The position numbers and the translations under genes were made by a program. The notes below the pieces were generated by a model. It searched no databases. It worked only from the letters and a program-made list of their open reading frames with translations, and had not been told where the DNA came from. From NCBI GenBank assembly GCA_963720675.1, contig CAVRGH010000004.1, positions 151,017-215,016 on the forward strand: DNA of 64,000 nucleotides, read 5' to 3'. Position 1 is the stretch's first letter. Each line of letters starts with the position of its first letter. This DNA comes from JALHSW01 sp963720675 (GTDB taxonomy: Bacteria; Actinomycetota; Acidimicrobiia; IMCC26256; PALSA-555). Below, piece by piece: positions 8,813-18,363 of the stretch.

Positions 8813-9865
8813 ATGATGAGCGGCGCAATCGCCAACCACGCGGTGCTCGCGCTCGAGGTCGGGTGGGGCACCACGATGGCCATCAAGACGCTGGTCATCC
8901 TGATGATCATCCCGTTGGGCGCGCTGATCCTCGGGTACACGTTCCTGCTCAAGATGATGAGCCACATGCAGAGCCGCCTCGGGCCGATGGACCCCGGCGG
9001 CTTCCACGGCTGGTTCCAGCTCGTCGGTGACGGCCTGAAGTTCCTCCAGAAGGAGGACATCATGCCGGGCGAGGCCGACCGGCGGGTCTTCGCCGCCGCG
9101 CCGGCCGTCGTCGTCCTCTCCACCTTCCTGGTGTTCGCGGTGATCCCGATGGGGCCCGACCTCGTCGTGAAGGATCTCGACGTCGGTGTCTTCTACGCCC
9201 TCGCGGTCTCGAGCCTCTCCGTCATCGGTGTGCTCATGGCCGGGTGGGCGAGCGCGAACAAGTTCGCCCTCCTCGGTGCGCTGCGCGCCGCCGCGCAGCT
9301 GATCGCGTACGAGCTCCCGCTGATCCTCGCGGTGGTCGGCGTCGTCATGCAGGCGGGCACGATGAGCCTGCAGGGGATCGTCTACGCGCAGCGCGACGGT
9401 TCGATGTTCGGCATCGAGGCGCTCGGCAACCCCTTCATCTTCACGCAGTTCATCGGCTTCGCCCTGTTCCTCGTCGCGGCCCAGGCCGAGCTCACCCAGA
9501 CCCCCTTCGACATGCCGGTCGCCGAGAGCGAGCTCGTGTCCGGGTACATGGTCGAGTACACGGGTTTCCGCTTCCTCTTCTTCTTCATCGGGGAGTTCGG
9601 CACCGCGTTCGCGTTCTCCGCGCTCGCGGCCACCCTCTTCCTCGGCGGCTGGTCGATCCCCGGCGTCACCGGCGACATGGCGAACATCCTCGGACCGTTC
9701 GCGCTGTTCGCGAAGCTCATGTTCGTGGCGTTCCTGATGTTCTGGGTCCGCTTCACCTATCCGCGTTTGCGTGAAGACCAGCTCCAGCAGCTGGCATGGA
9801 AGGTGCTGATCCCCATCGGTCTGCTGAACATCCTGGTGACCGGCATCCTGAAGGTGGCCGTGTAG
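8813..9865 (+). CDS. nuoH: NADH-quinone oxidoreductase subunit H
   Basis: Membrane subunit connecting the quinone site to the antiporter-like subunits. 350 residues with about eight helices. Characteristic segments are SRLGPMDPGGFHGWFQLVGD, the acidic loop motif AELTQTPFDMPVAESELVSG, and FWVRFTYPRLREDQL near the end. A 55-base gap after nuoD is the largest in the operon and contains only a GC-rich spacer, so no remnant of nuoEFG is visible. The stop shares a base with the nuoI start. Confidence 0.95.
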   Translation: MMSGAIANHAVLALEVGWGTTMAIKTLVILMIIPLGALILGYTFLLKMMSHMQSRLGPMDPGGFHGWFQLVGDGLKFLQKEDIMPGEADRRVFAAAPAVVVLSTFLVFAVIPMGPDLVVKDLDVGVFYALAVSSLSVIGVLMAGWASANKFALLGALRAAAQLIAYELPLILAVVGVVMQAGTMSLQGIVYAQRDGSMFGIEALGNPFIFTQFIGFALFLVAAQAELTQTPFDMPVAESELVSGYMVEYTGFRFLFFFIGEFGTAFAFSALAATLFLGGWSIPGVTGDMANILGPFALFAKLMFVAFLMFWVRFTYPRLREDQLQQLAWKVLIPIGLLNILVTGILKVAV

Positions 9866-10350
9866 TGCCGAAGCTTCCCGGACTCATCGGTGGGTTGGGC
9901 ATCACGCTCAAGACGATGTTCAAGCCCGCCGTCACGGTGCAGTACCCGCACGAGAAGGAGGCGCCGGCCCCGCGCGCCCGTGGGGTCATCGCGCTCAAGG
10001 AAGAGAACTGCACGGTCTGCATGCTGTGCGCCCGGTCGTGTCCCGACTGGTGCATCTACATCGAGGGCCACAAGGAGCAGCGCCCGCCGCGTCGCGAAGG
10101 CGGACGGCCGCGCTCGGTGAGCGTCCTCGACCGCTTCGACATCGACTACGCGCTGTGCATGTACTGCGGCATCTGTGTCGAGGTGTGCCCGTTCGACGCG
10201 CTGTTCTGGTCGCCCGAGTACGAGTACTCCGAGAACAGCATCGCCAAGCTGCTGCACGACAAGCAGAAGCTCGGCGAGTGGATGGAGAGCGTGCCCGAGC
10301 CCGAACCCCTCGAGGTCGGCGCCCTGCCCCCGAAGGGGGCGAAGAAGTAG
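9865..10350 (+). CDS. nuoI: NADH-quinone oxidoreductase subunit I (2x[4Fe-4S] ferredoxin type)
   Basis: Carries clusters N6a and N6b that lead electrons to NuoB. GTG 9865 overlaps the nuoH stop TAG; a longer frame to the left is rejected because it runs inside nuoH. 161 residues. The two ferredoxin motifs are intact: CTVCMLCARSCP and CMYCGICVEVCP. In a complex without NuoEFG this subunit would be the natural docking point for an alternative electron donor. The C-terminus is Pro/Glu-rich. Confidence 0.95.
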   Translation: MPKLPGLIGGLGITLKTMFKPAVTVQYPHEKEAPAPRARGVIALKEENCTVCMLCARSCPDWCIYIEGHKEQRPPRREGGRPRSVSVLDRFDIDYALCMYCGICVEVCPFDALFWSPEYEYSENSIAKLLHDKQKLGEWMESVPEPEPLEVGALPPKGAKK

Positions 10351-10352
10351 CC

Positions 10353-10859
10353 ATGTGGGAGCAGCAGGTCGCGTTCTGGATCCTTGCCGTCGGCATGGCC
10401 GTCGCCGCGATCGGGGTCGTGCGATCGAAGAACATCGTGCACGCCGCGCTGTTCCTCGTAGTCGTGCTCGCGGGCGCGGCGGCGCAGTACATCCTGCTGG
10501 CCGCCGAGTTCGTCGCGTGGGTGCAGGTGCTCATCTACATCGGCGCGGTGGTCATCCTCTTCCTCTTCGGCATCATGCTCACCCGCGCGCCCATGCGCGG
10601 AGAAGGCGGGAAGCTCGACAACGACCAGCGCTGGGCAGCCGCCGCGGTGGCGCTGCTCGTCTTCGGCGTCCTCGTCGCGCTCCTGGTCGACGCCTTCGGG
10701 GGCCAGGAGATCCGGTTCGGCCACGAGCTCGTCGCGCAGGGGAGCACGGAGTCGGTCGGGAGCGACCTGTTCCGCAGCTTCGTCGTGCCGTTCGAGGTCG
10801 TCTCGATGTTGCTCCTCGCCGCGCTCATCGGCGCCGTCGTCCTGGCGAGAAGGGACTGA
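10353..10859 (+). CDS. nuoJ: NADH-quinone oxidoreductase subunit J
   Basis: Membrane subunit at the base of the membrane arm. ATG 10353 follows the nuoI stop by two bases. 168 residues with five helices. AAEFVAWVQVLIYIGAVVIL is the conserved third helix, with the flexible region implicated in coupling, and GIMLTRAPMRG follows it. No frameshift. The very long antisense frames over this region are shadows of its GC3 bias. Confidence 0.93.
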   Translation: MWEQQVAFWILAVGMAVAAIGVVRSKNIVHAALFLVVVLAGAAAQYILLAAEFVAWVQVLIYIGAVVILFLFGIMLTRAPMRGEGGKLDNDQRWAAAAVALLVFGVLVALLVDAFGGQEIRFGHELVAQGSTESVGSDLFRSFVVPFEVVSMLLLAALIGAVVLARRD

Positions 10860-10863
10860 CGCG

Positions 10864-11163
10864 GTGGAGCTGAACCAGTTCTTGATCCTCAGCGCGTTCC
10901 TGTTCGGGACCGGCATCTACGGCGTGCTCGCCCGACGCAACGGCGTGCTCGTGCTCATGAGCGTCGAGCTGATGCTGAACGCCGTGAACATCAACCTGGT
11001 CGCGTTCTCGGCGTTCAACCACGACGTCGGTGGCCAGATCTTCGCTCTCTTCATCATTGCGATCGCTGCTGCCGAGGTGGGAGTCGGCCTCGCGATCGTC
11101 CTGCTCATCTACCGGAACCTGCGTAGTCCCGACCTCGACGAGGTCGACCAGTTGAAGGGCTGA
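10864..11163 (+). CDS. nuoK: NADH-quinone oxidoreductase subunit K
   Basis: Three-helix membrane subunit homologous to MrpC, next in the proton relay. GTG 10864; 99 residues. MSVELMLNAVNINLVAFS carries the conserved membrane-buried Glu of helix 2, and AIAAAEVGVGLAIVLLIYR carries the second Glu. Both proton-path acids are therefore present. It precedes nuoL by ten bases. Confidence 0.95.
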   Translation: MELNQFLILSAFLFGTGIYGVLARRNGVLVLMSVELMLNAVNINLVAFSAFNHDVGGQIFALFIIAIAAAEVGVGLAIVLLIYRNLRSPDLDEVDQLKG

Positions 11164-11173
11164 GACTCACCCG

Positions 11174-13243
11174 ATGATGCTCGACTCCGTCTGGATCGTC
11201 GTGGCGCTCCCCGCGCTCTCGTTCCTCGTCATCCTCTTCTTCGGCAAGCGCTTGCCGAAGGGTGGTGCCTGGATCGGGATCGGGGCCGTCGGCGCGTCGT
11301 TCGTCCTGTCCTGTGTCACCGCTGCGCAGTGGATCAGCCGCGTCAGCGATGCCGAAGGGCACTCGGTCGGCCTCGGGGCCTTCGGCAAGGGCGTGCTGCT
11401 CTCCGGTGGCGAGCACGCCGTGGTGCAGCCGGTGGTGCACTCGATCACGTGGTGGCGGACCGGCGGCGTCACCTTCAGCGTCGGCACGTACGTCGACGGC
11501 CTCACCGTGATGATGCTCTTCGTCGTCACGATCATCTCGCTGCTCGTGCACATCTACTCGACGGGGTACATGCGCGGCGACCACCGCTACACGTGGTTCT
11601 TCGCCTGCCTCTCGCTCTTCACCTCCTCGATGCTGCTCCTGGTCGTCGCCGACAACACGCTGCAGATGCTGGTGGGCTGGGAGCTGGTCGGCCTCTGCTC
11701 GTTCATGCTCATCGGCTTCTGGTGGGAGGACCCGGCCAACTCGCGCGCCGCGATCAAGGCGTTCCTCACCACCCGCACCGGCGACATCGGCCTGATGATC
11801 GGCGTGATCATCCTCTTCTTCGCGGTCGGCTCGTTCGGGATCGAGCAGACGAACCTCTACGCCAACGGCCCGCTCGGTCAGCACGACATCCTGCTGGCCG
11901 CCTCGGTCTGCCTGATGATCGCGATCATGGGCAAGAGCGGCCAGTTCCCGCTGCACACCTGGCTGCCCGACGCGATGGCCGGCCCGACGCCGGTCTCCGC
12001 GCTCATCCATGCCGCCACGATGGTCGTCGCCGGCGTCTTCCTCGGCGCCCGCCTCTACCCGGTGTTCTACGAGGGCTTCTCGATCGGCGACGGCGGCGTG
12101 AACATGATGGCGTTGATCGGCGGCATCACGATCCTGATCGGCGCGGTGCTCGCGTTCGTCCAGAAGGACATCAAGAAGGTCCTCGCGTACTCGACGATCA
12201 GCCAGCTCGGGTACATGGTGATGGCGCTCGGTGTCGGGGCCTGGGTGGCCGCGGTCTTCCACCTCTTCACCCACGCGTTCTTCAAGGCGCTGCTGTTCCT
12301 CGGCGCCGGCTCGGTCAGCCACGGCGGGACGCACCACAGCTTCGACATGGGCGAGATGGGTGGGCTGCGCAAGCCGATGCCCATCACCTTCTGGACCTTC
12401 ATGATCGGGTCGCTGGCGCTCTGGCGGGCGTCTTCCCGCTCGCGGGGTTCTGGTCGAAGGACGAGATCCTCGTCAACGCCGGGTCGAACGGCTTCGAGGT
12501 GTTCATGGTCGTCGGGTTCGTCGGCGCGTTCCTCACCGCGGCCTACATGACCCGCTGCGTGTACCTGACGTTCTTCGGGGAGTACCGGGGGACGCACCAC
12601 CCGCACGAGTCCGAGCGCTCGATCACGATCCCGCTCGATCATCCTGGCCGGGTTCTCGATCTTCGTCGGGCTCATCAACGCGGCTCCCTCGGGCCTCGAG
12701 AAGTTCACCGAGTACGTGGAGCCGACGTTCGCGTTCCCCGATCTCGCCCACGCCGAGTTCGACTACCCGAAGGCGATCATCTCGCTCGCGATCGTGGCGC
12801 TCGCGATCGGCGTCGCCGGGTTCTTCTGGTTCCGCCACGAGGAGTTCGGCAAGCTCAAGGGGCTCACGGAGCGCAACCGGGCCGCGCACGCGGGCTACAC
12901 GTTCCTCGAGAACAAGTACTACCTCGACCACCTCTACGAGAACGTCATCGTCGGCGGTATCACCGGACCGGTGGCCCGCGCCTCGTACTGGGTCAACCAG
13001 CACGTCATCGACGGTGTGGTCAACGGTGCCGGTCGCGGTGCCCGTGCGTTCGGGCAGGTCGCGTACGACACCTTCGATCAGCGAGTGGTCGACGGTGCGG
13101 TCAACGCGCTCGCGACCGAGACCGGCGCGGCCGGTGAAGAGCTGCGCAAGATCCAAACGGGACAGGTACAGCGGTACGCATTGCTGTTGTTCGCATCGGT
13201 GGGGCTGCTCAGCCTCATCCTGTTCCTGACGAACGTCCTCTAG
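11174..13243 (+). CDS. nuoL: NADH-quinone oxidoreductase subunit L (two frameshifts)
   Basis: Distal antiporter-like subunit with the long lateral helix. Three frame segments are collinear with one NuoL: ATG 11174 to about 12415, about 12425 to 12635, and about 12640 to 13243. A base is missing near 12420 (segments MIGSLAL and AGVFPLAGFWSKDEIL should be contiguous), and one is extra near 12637 (ITIPL must continue as IILAGFSIFVGLIN). Repaired length is about 689 residues. Motifs are MLVGWELVGLCSFMLIGFWW, SGQFPLHTWLPDAMAGPTPV and FWSKDEIL. The final about 175 residues contain ENKYYLDHLYE, typical of the C-terminal lateral helix region, and a last anchor helix. Confidence 0.9.
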
Positions 13244-13269
13244 ATCGGCATCGGAAGGGCTACGGAGCG

Positions 13270-14818
13270 ATGGACTGGTTCGACGACTCGGCGTTGACGC
13301 TGGCGGTGTTCGTACCGCTCGTCGGCATGGCGCTGGTGCTGCTCATCCCGAAGGTCCACGAGACTGCGATCAAGTCGATCGCCCTGCTCACCGCGGTCAT
13401 CACCGGTGCGGTGGGGATCGGGATCCTCGCGCGCTTCGACTACGGCGCGTCCGGGAAGCTGCAGTTCCAGATCAACAAGCCATGGATCCCGCTCATCCAC
13501 AGTCGGTACCACCTCGGCATCGACGGCATCTCCCTGCCGTTGCTGATCCTCTCGATGCTCATGGTGATCCTGTGCATCATCTACTCGTGGGACCACTTCC
13601 CCGAGCCGCACAACCCGAAGGCGTTCCTCGCGCTGATCCTGCTGCTGCAGGTCGGGATGAACGGCACGTTCGTCGCGCAGGACCTGATCCTCTTCTTCAT
13701 CTTCTTCGAGCTCGTCCTGCTGCCGATGTTCTTCATGATCGGCGTCTGGGGCGGACCGAACCGCGAGTACGCGTCGATCAAGTTCTTCCTCTTCACGCTC
13801 TTCGGCTCGGCGCTCATGTTGGTGAGCTTCCTGGCCATCTACTTCGTGTCCGACGTGCAGACGTTCGACATGGTCGCGTTGTCGCGCCTCGGTGCCGCGG
13901 GGATCACGCAGTCGACCCAGGTGCTCCTGTTCGCGGGCCTGTTCCTCGGCTTCGCGATCAAGGTGCCGATGTTCCCGTTCCACACGTGGCTGCCCGATGC
14001 GCACACCGAGGCGCCGACCGTGGGCTCGGTGCTCCTGGCCGCGATCATGCTGAAGCTCGGCACCTACGGCTTCATCCGGATCGCCCTGCCGATCCTGCCC
14101 AAGGGGGCGGAGGAGTGGGCCCCCTGGATCGGGCTGCTCGCGGTGATCGGCATCATCTACGGGGCGCTGTGCTGCCTCGCGCAGAAGGACATGAAACGGC
14201 TCATCGCCTTCTCGTCCGTCTCGCACATGGGCTTCGTGATGCTCGGCATCGCGACGCTCACCAGCTTCGGGCTCAACGCGGCCGATCTTCGGGATGGTCG
14301 CGCACGGTTTCATCACCGGCATGCTGTTCTTCCTCGCCGGTTCGGTCCAGGAGCGCTACGGCACCCGCGAGATGAGCCGCCTCGGCGGCCTGCTCACGCA
14401 GGCGCCCAAGCTCGGGTGGATCCTCGGCTTCACCGCGATGGCCTCGCTCGGGCTCCCGGGCCTGGCGGGCTTCTGGGGTGAGTTCCCGGCGGTGCTCTCC
14501 GCGTACGACCCGTCGAAGCTCGCCCAGGGCCTGTTCGGCTCCGACAACAACCTGTGGACCTATCGGACCTTCATGGTCGTCGCGGCGATCGGCACCGTGC
14601 TGGCCGCGGGCTACCTGCTCATGATGCTGCAGAGGGTCGCGTTCGGGAAGGTGAAGCCGGAGTTCGAGCACGCCCACATCCACGACGTGCACGTGCTCGA
14701 GTGGGTCGCGTGGACGCCACTCCTGCTGCTCACCGTGATCCTCGGCTTCTACCCCGACCTGCTCTTCTCGATCACCGACGGTGCCGTGAACAACGTGACG
14801 AAGGTCTTCGGGGGATAG
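13270..14818 (+). CDS. nuoM: NADH-quinone oxidoreductase subunit M, second copy (one-base frameshift)
   Basis: Antiporter-like proton-channel subunit of the second complex I. ATG 13270. The frame breaks near base 14284, where an extra base turns NAAIFGMVAHGFITGM into a false frame; the correct frame resumes at 14285 and runs to 14818. Repaired length is about 515 residues. Signature MFPFHTWLPDAHTEAP is present, as are GIDGISLPLLIL and KRLIAFSSVSHMGFVMLG. It differs clearly from the copy at the left edge in its N-terminus and C-terminus, so the two are not a recent duplication. Confidence 0.9.
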
Positions 14819-14821
14819 CGC

Positions 14822-16286
14822 GTGAACCCCTCGATCGACTACCACGCGCTCGCGCCGGAGATCGTCCTCACCGGGACGATCATCGTGTGCCTGCTCGTGG
14901 ACCTCTTCGTCTCCGGGCGGCCCGCAGCTCGTCCCGCGGCTCGCGAGCTTCGGGGTGCTCGGCGCGCTCATCCCGGTGCTCACGCTCGCGGCCGACGGCA
15001 CCGACCGCTCGATGTTCGGCGGCGCGATCGTCGTCGACAACTACGCGCTCGCGTTCCAGGGCTTCTTCCTGATCGTCGCGTACCTCTCGCTGCTGCTCTC
15101 GTTCGACGAGATCTCGGAGGGCGACTACTACCGCGGCGAGTACTACGTGCTCATGCTCACGTCGGTGCTCGGGCTCCTCGTCATGGCGATGTCCCGCGAC
15201 CTGATCTCGATCTTCGTGGCCCTCGAGACGATCTCGATCCCGACGTTCGTCCTCGCCGCGTGGCGCAAGCACGACACCAAGTCGAACGAGGCCGGCCTGA
15301 AGTACTTCCTCATCGGCGTGCTCTCGTCCGCAGTGATGCTCTACGGCATGTCGCTGGTCTACGGGCTGTCGAGCTCGACGCTGCTCACCGACATCAACCG
15401 CTACGCGCTCAGCAACACGCCGGCCCTGTTCGCGGTCGCGATCTTCCTCACCCTGGTCGGCTTCGCGTTCAAGGTGAGCGCGGTGCCGTTCCACTTCTGG
15501 GCGCCGGACACCTACGTCGGCGCTCCGCTCCCGGTCACCTCGTTCCTGTCGGTGGCGTCGAAGGCCGGCGGGTTCGTCGCCCTGCTCACGATCATCAAGT
15601 TCGGGTTCTTCAACTCGACCGACTCGTGGGAGCCGATCCTCTGGATCCTCGCCGCGGCGTCGATGACGCTCGGGAACCTGGCCGCGCTCAAGCAGACGAA
15701 CGTGGTGCGGATGCTGGCCTACTCGTCGATCGCCCAGGGTGGGTTCATCCTGGTGCCGCTGGCGGTGGCGGGCGACGTGGTGGGCAACTCGGCGTGGGAA
15801 GCCGTCATCATCTACATCATCATCTACGGCGCGATGAACATCGGCGCCTTCGCCGCCGTGATCGCCGTGGCGCGACGCACGCGCTCGGCCGAGATCAAGA
15901 GCTTCTCGGGTCTCGGGACGACCGACTCGCGCACTGCGGTGCTGCTCTCGATCTTCCTGTTCTCGCTCGCCGGCATCCCGCCGTTCGCGGGGTGGTTCGC
16001 GAAGTTCGTGATGTTCCGAGCCGTCTTCGACGCCGGCACCACGTCGGCCGTCGTGCTGGGTGTGATCGCGGCGGTCAACTCGGTGATCGCGTTCTACTAC
16101 TACATGGCAGTGGTCCGCCGGATGTGGTTCCACGAGGCGGAGGAGCCGGTCGTGACGGCCGCGTCGTCGCCGGTCCCGGTCGCCCTCACCGCGGCGATGT
16201 TCCTCTCGACCGCGGTCGTGATCATCTGCGGTGTCGCACCGCACATCGTCGCCCGCGTCGGCGAGCTCGCCTTCACGCCTGGCTGA
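14822..16286 (+). CDS. nuoN: NADH-quinone oxidoreductase subunit N, second copy (one-base frameshift)
   Basis: Antiporter-like membrane subunit. GTG 14822. After VDLFVSGRP an extra C near 14920 breaks the frame; the right one continues QLVPRLASFGVLGALIPV and runs to 16286. Repaired length is about 487 residues. NuoN features include ALETISIPTFVLAAW, FKVSAVPFHFWAPDTYVGAP and RMLAYSSIAQGGFIL. It is the last gene of the nuoABCDHIJKLMN operon, followed after nine bases by a perfect 12-bp hairpin. Confidence 0.9.
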
Positions 16287-16295
16287 TCTCGCTCA

Positions 16296-16322
16296 CCGCG
16301 GGCCGGGATACCCGGCCCGCGG
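16296..16322 (+). terminator. Perfect 12-bp hairpin after nuoN
   Basis: CCGCGGGCCGGG, loop ATA, then CCCGGCCCGCGG, fully paired. It stands nine bases past the nuoN stop and before the methyltransferase gene. No T-run follows. It probably ends or attenuates the nuo operon, leaving the next gene to its own promoter. Confidence 0.75.
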
Positions 16323-16373
16323 CCGTTCGCTCGCTGGCGGACTCACTCCGCTGCGCTTCGTTCGCCGCGCGCG

Positions 16374-16379
16374 TAGCGT
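16374..16379 (+). promoter_or_regulatory. Candidate -10 box of a leaderless methyltransferase transcript
   Basis: TAGCGT sits seven bases before ATG 16386, so transcription would start at or next to the A of the start codon. No Shine-Dalgarno sequence is seen before that ATG. Leaderless mRNAs with TANNNT at this distance are common in Actinomycetota. No good -35 box is visible. Confidence 0.35.
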
Positions 16380-16385
16380 CGGCGC

Positions 16386-17563
16386 ATGTCCCTGGAACAT
16401 GTGCTCGGCGATCGGATCCGCCGGAACGGCCCGATCACGTTCGCGGAGTTCCAGGACGCCGCGCTCTACGACCCCGAGGGCGGGTTCTTCACCACCGGTG
16501 GCGGTGCGGGACGCGCCGGACGCGACTTCGTCACCAGCCCCGAGGTCGGCACGTTGTTCGGTGCCCTCGTGGCCCGGCACCTCGACCGGACGTGGACGCG
16601 TCTGGGCGCGCCGGATCCCTTCGTCGTGGTCGAGGTCGGTGCCGGGCGCGGCCGGCTCGCAGCCGACGTCCTCCGAGCGGCGCCCGGCGTGCGCGCGCGG
16701 CCCTGCGATACGTGCTGGTCGAGCGGTCCGAGCTGCTGCGGACCGAGCAGCGCGATCTCCTCGCGGTCGAGCCGGCCGACGAGGCGCTCGGACCGGTGCT
16801 CCGCAGCGCCGACCCGGACGAGGACGACGAGCGGGTCCCGGGGACGGGGCCGATCGTGGCCTCGATCGACGAGCTGCCGGGCGTGGTGTTCCAGGGCGTC
16901 GTGCTCGCGAACGAGCTGCTCGACAACCTGCCCGTGCGCATCGTGCAGGCCACGGCGGACGGCTGGGCCGAGGTGCGGGTCGGCCTCGAGGCCGAGCGAC
17001 TCGCGGAGGTGCTCGTGCCGGCCGATCCGACGCTCGCGGCCGAGGCGGCGGTCGTGGCCGACGGCACGCCGGTCGCCGAGGGTGTGCGCCTCCCGGTGCC
17101 GACCGCGATCGCCGACTGGCTGGCGGCGGCTGCCGCGGTGCTGCGTCGGGGGGAGGTCGTGCTGCTCGACTACGCGGACGGGGCCGCCGGCCTCGCCCGC
17201 CGACCGCCCACCGGCACCGACGGATGGCTCCGCACCTATCGCCTCCACGAGCGGGGCGGCGACGCGCTCGACCGGCCCGGCACCCAGGACATCACCGCCG
17301 ACCTCCCGCTCGAGTACCTGCGGGCGGTGGCCACGCGATCGGGCTTCGCCGTCGCGGCCGAGGTCTCCCAGGCCGAGTGGCTCCGAGGGCTCGGGGTCGA
17401 CGACCTGGTGGAGGAGGGCCGTGCGGTCTGGCGGGAGCGGGCCCACCTCGGCGACCTCGAGGCGATCGCCGGGCGCAGCCGGGTCGGCGAGGCCGAGGCC
17501 CTGCTGGACCCGGCCGGTCTGGGCGCCCACCGGGTCATCACGCTCGAGCGGTCGTTCCGATAG
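16386..17563 (+). CDS. SAM-dependent methyltransferase, MidA/NDUFAF7 family (one-base frameshift)
   Basis: Family COG1565; the mitochondrial member NDUFAF7 dimethylates an arginine of the complex I subunit NDUFS2 (NuoD) and is needed for assembly. ATG 16386. The first about 105 residues hold the SAM loop VVEVGAGRGRLAADVL. A base is missing near 16700, and the other frame continues YVLVERSELL, LANELLDNLPVRIV, GEVVLLDYADG and LRTYRLHERGG…QDITADL, all family hallmarks. Repaired length is about 392 residues, normal for the family. It lies directly behind nuoN, separated by a hairpin, which fits a role in modifying or assembling complex I. The function in bacteria is inferred from the eukaryotic homologue. 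Confidence 0.85.
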
Positions 17564-17628
17564 CGTCACCCCCGCCTTTCCCGGGCCAACAGGTTCGGGT
17601 CATCTACAGGCTGTAGGGGGAGAACGAC

Positions 17629-18207
17629 ATGGTCGAGACGCAAGCGGCGGCCGCCGACATCAAGCAGGCCGCCAAGGCCTGGTGGCTGTTCCTCGTCACC
17701 GGGATGCTCTGGTTCATCATCTCGCTCGTCGTGCTGCGCATGAACGACCGCTCGATCACGACCGTGGGGGTCATCCTCGGGATCGTGTTCATCATCGGGG
17801 CGTTCAACGAGTTCCTGATGATGGGGGCCGACAGCACCGGATGGAAGGTCCTGCACGGGATCCTCGGTGTGCTGTTCATCCTTGCCGGGATCTGGGCGTT
17901 CGTGCAGCCCGAGGAGGCGTTCTGGGCGCTGGCGTCGGTGCTCGGGTTCCTGCTGCTCTTCATGGGGCTCTTCGAGATCATCGCCGCGGTGGCCACCAAG
18001 GAGATCAACCCGCTCTGGTGGCTCGGCCTGATCGCCGGGATCCTGTTCCTCGTGCTGGCGTTCTGGACGTCGCAGCAGCTCGTCACGACGAAGGGGCAGC
18101 TGCTCCTCTTCTACGTCGGCCTGATGGCGATGTTCCGGGGGATCAGCCAGATCGTGTTCGCGTTCGGCATCCGCCACGTGGGCAAGGAAGCCGCCAAGCT
18201 GGCCTAG
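17629..18207 (+). CDS. HdeD/DUF308-like small membrane protein
   Basis: 192-residue integral membrane protein with about six helices arranged as three helical pairs, the layout of the HdeD (DUF308) family. ATG 17629 follows a GGGGGAG site at 17615–17621. The short cytoplasmic N-terminus reads MVETQAAAADIKQAAKAWW, and the C-terminus ends HVGKEAAKLA. HdeD of enteric bacteria is linked to acid resistance, but the family is broad and no enzymatic residues are evident, so function is unknown here. A hairpin follows, so it is probably monocistronic. Confidence 0.75.
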   Translation: MVETQAAAADIKQAAKAWWLFLVTGMLWFIISLVVLRMNDRSITTVGVILGIVFIIGAFNEFLMMGADSTGWKVLHGILGVLFILAGIWAFVQPEEAFWALASVLGFLLLFMGLFEIIAAVATKEINPLWWLGLIAGILFLVLAFWTSQQLVTTKGQLLLFYVGLMAMFRGISQIVFAFGIRHVGKEAAKLA

Positions 18208-18241
18208 CCGGCACCGGCTCCACCGAAAGCACGTTCGCGAT

Positions 18242-18269
18242 GCTCCCGCCGGGTCCGCCCGGCGGGAGC
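18242..18269 (+). terminator. Hairpin copy 1 of a duplicated terminator
   Basis: GCTCCCGCCGGG, loop TCCG, CCCGGCGGGAGC: 12 perfect pairs, starting 34 bases after the HdeD-like gene and followed by GTCGCGTCCGG. An almost identical unit lies at 19461–19490, where the outer G-C pair is replaced by A-T. This covariation shows that the fold, not just the sequence, is kept. Confidence 0.75.
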
Positions 18270-18363
18270 GTCGCGTCCGGACCCCCGCTGACCGTCGGTC
18301 GGGTGGCTAGAGTCTGCCGATCACCCTCCGGGCGGAGGGTCGTGAGCGGGGAGCGGTCATGAG

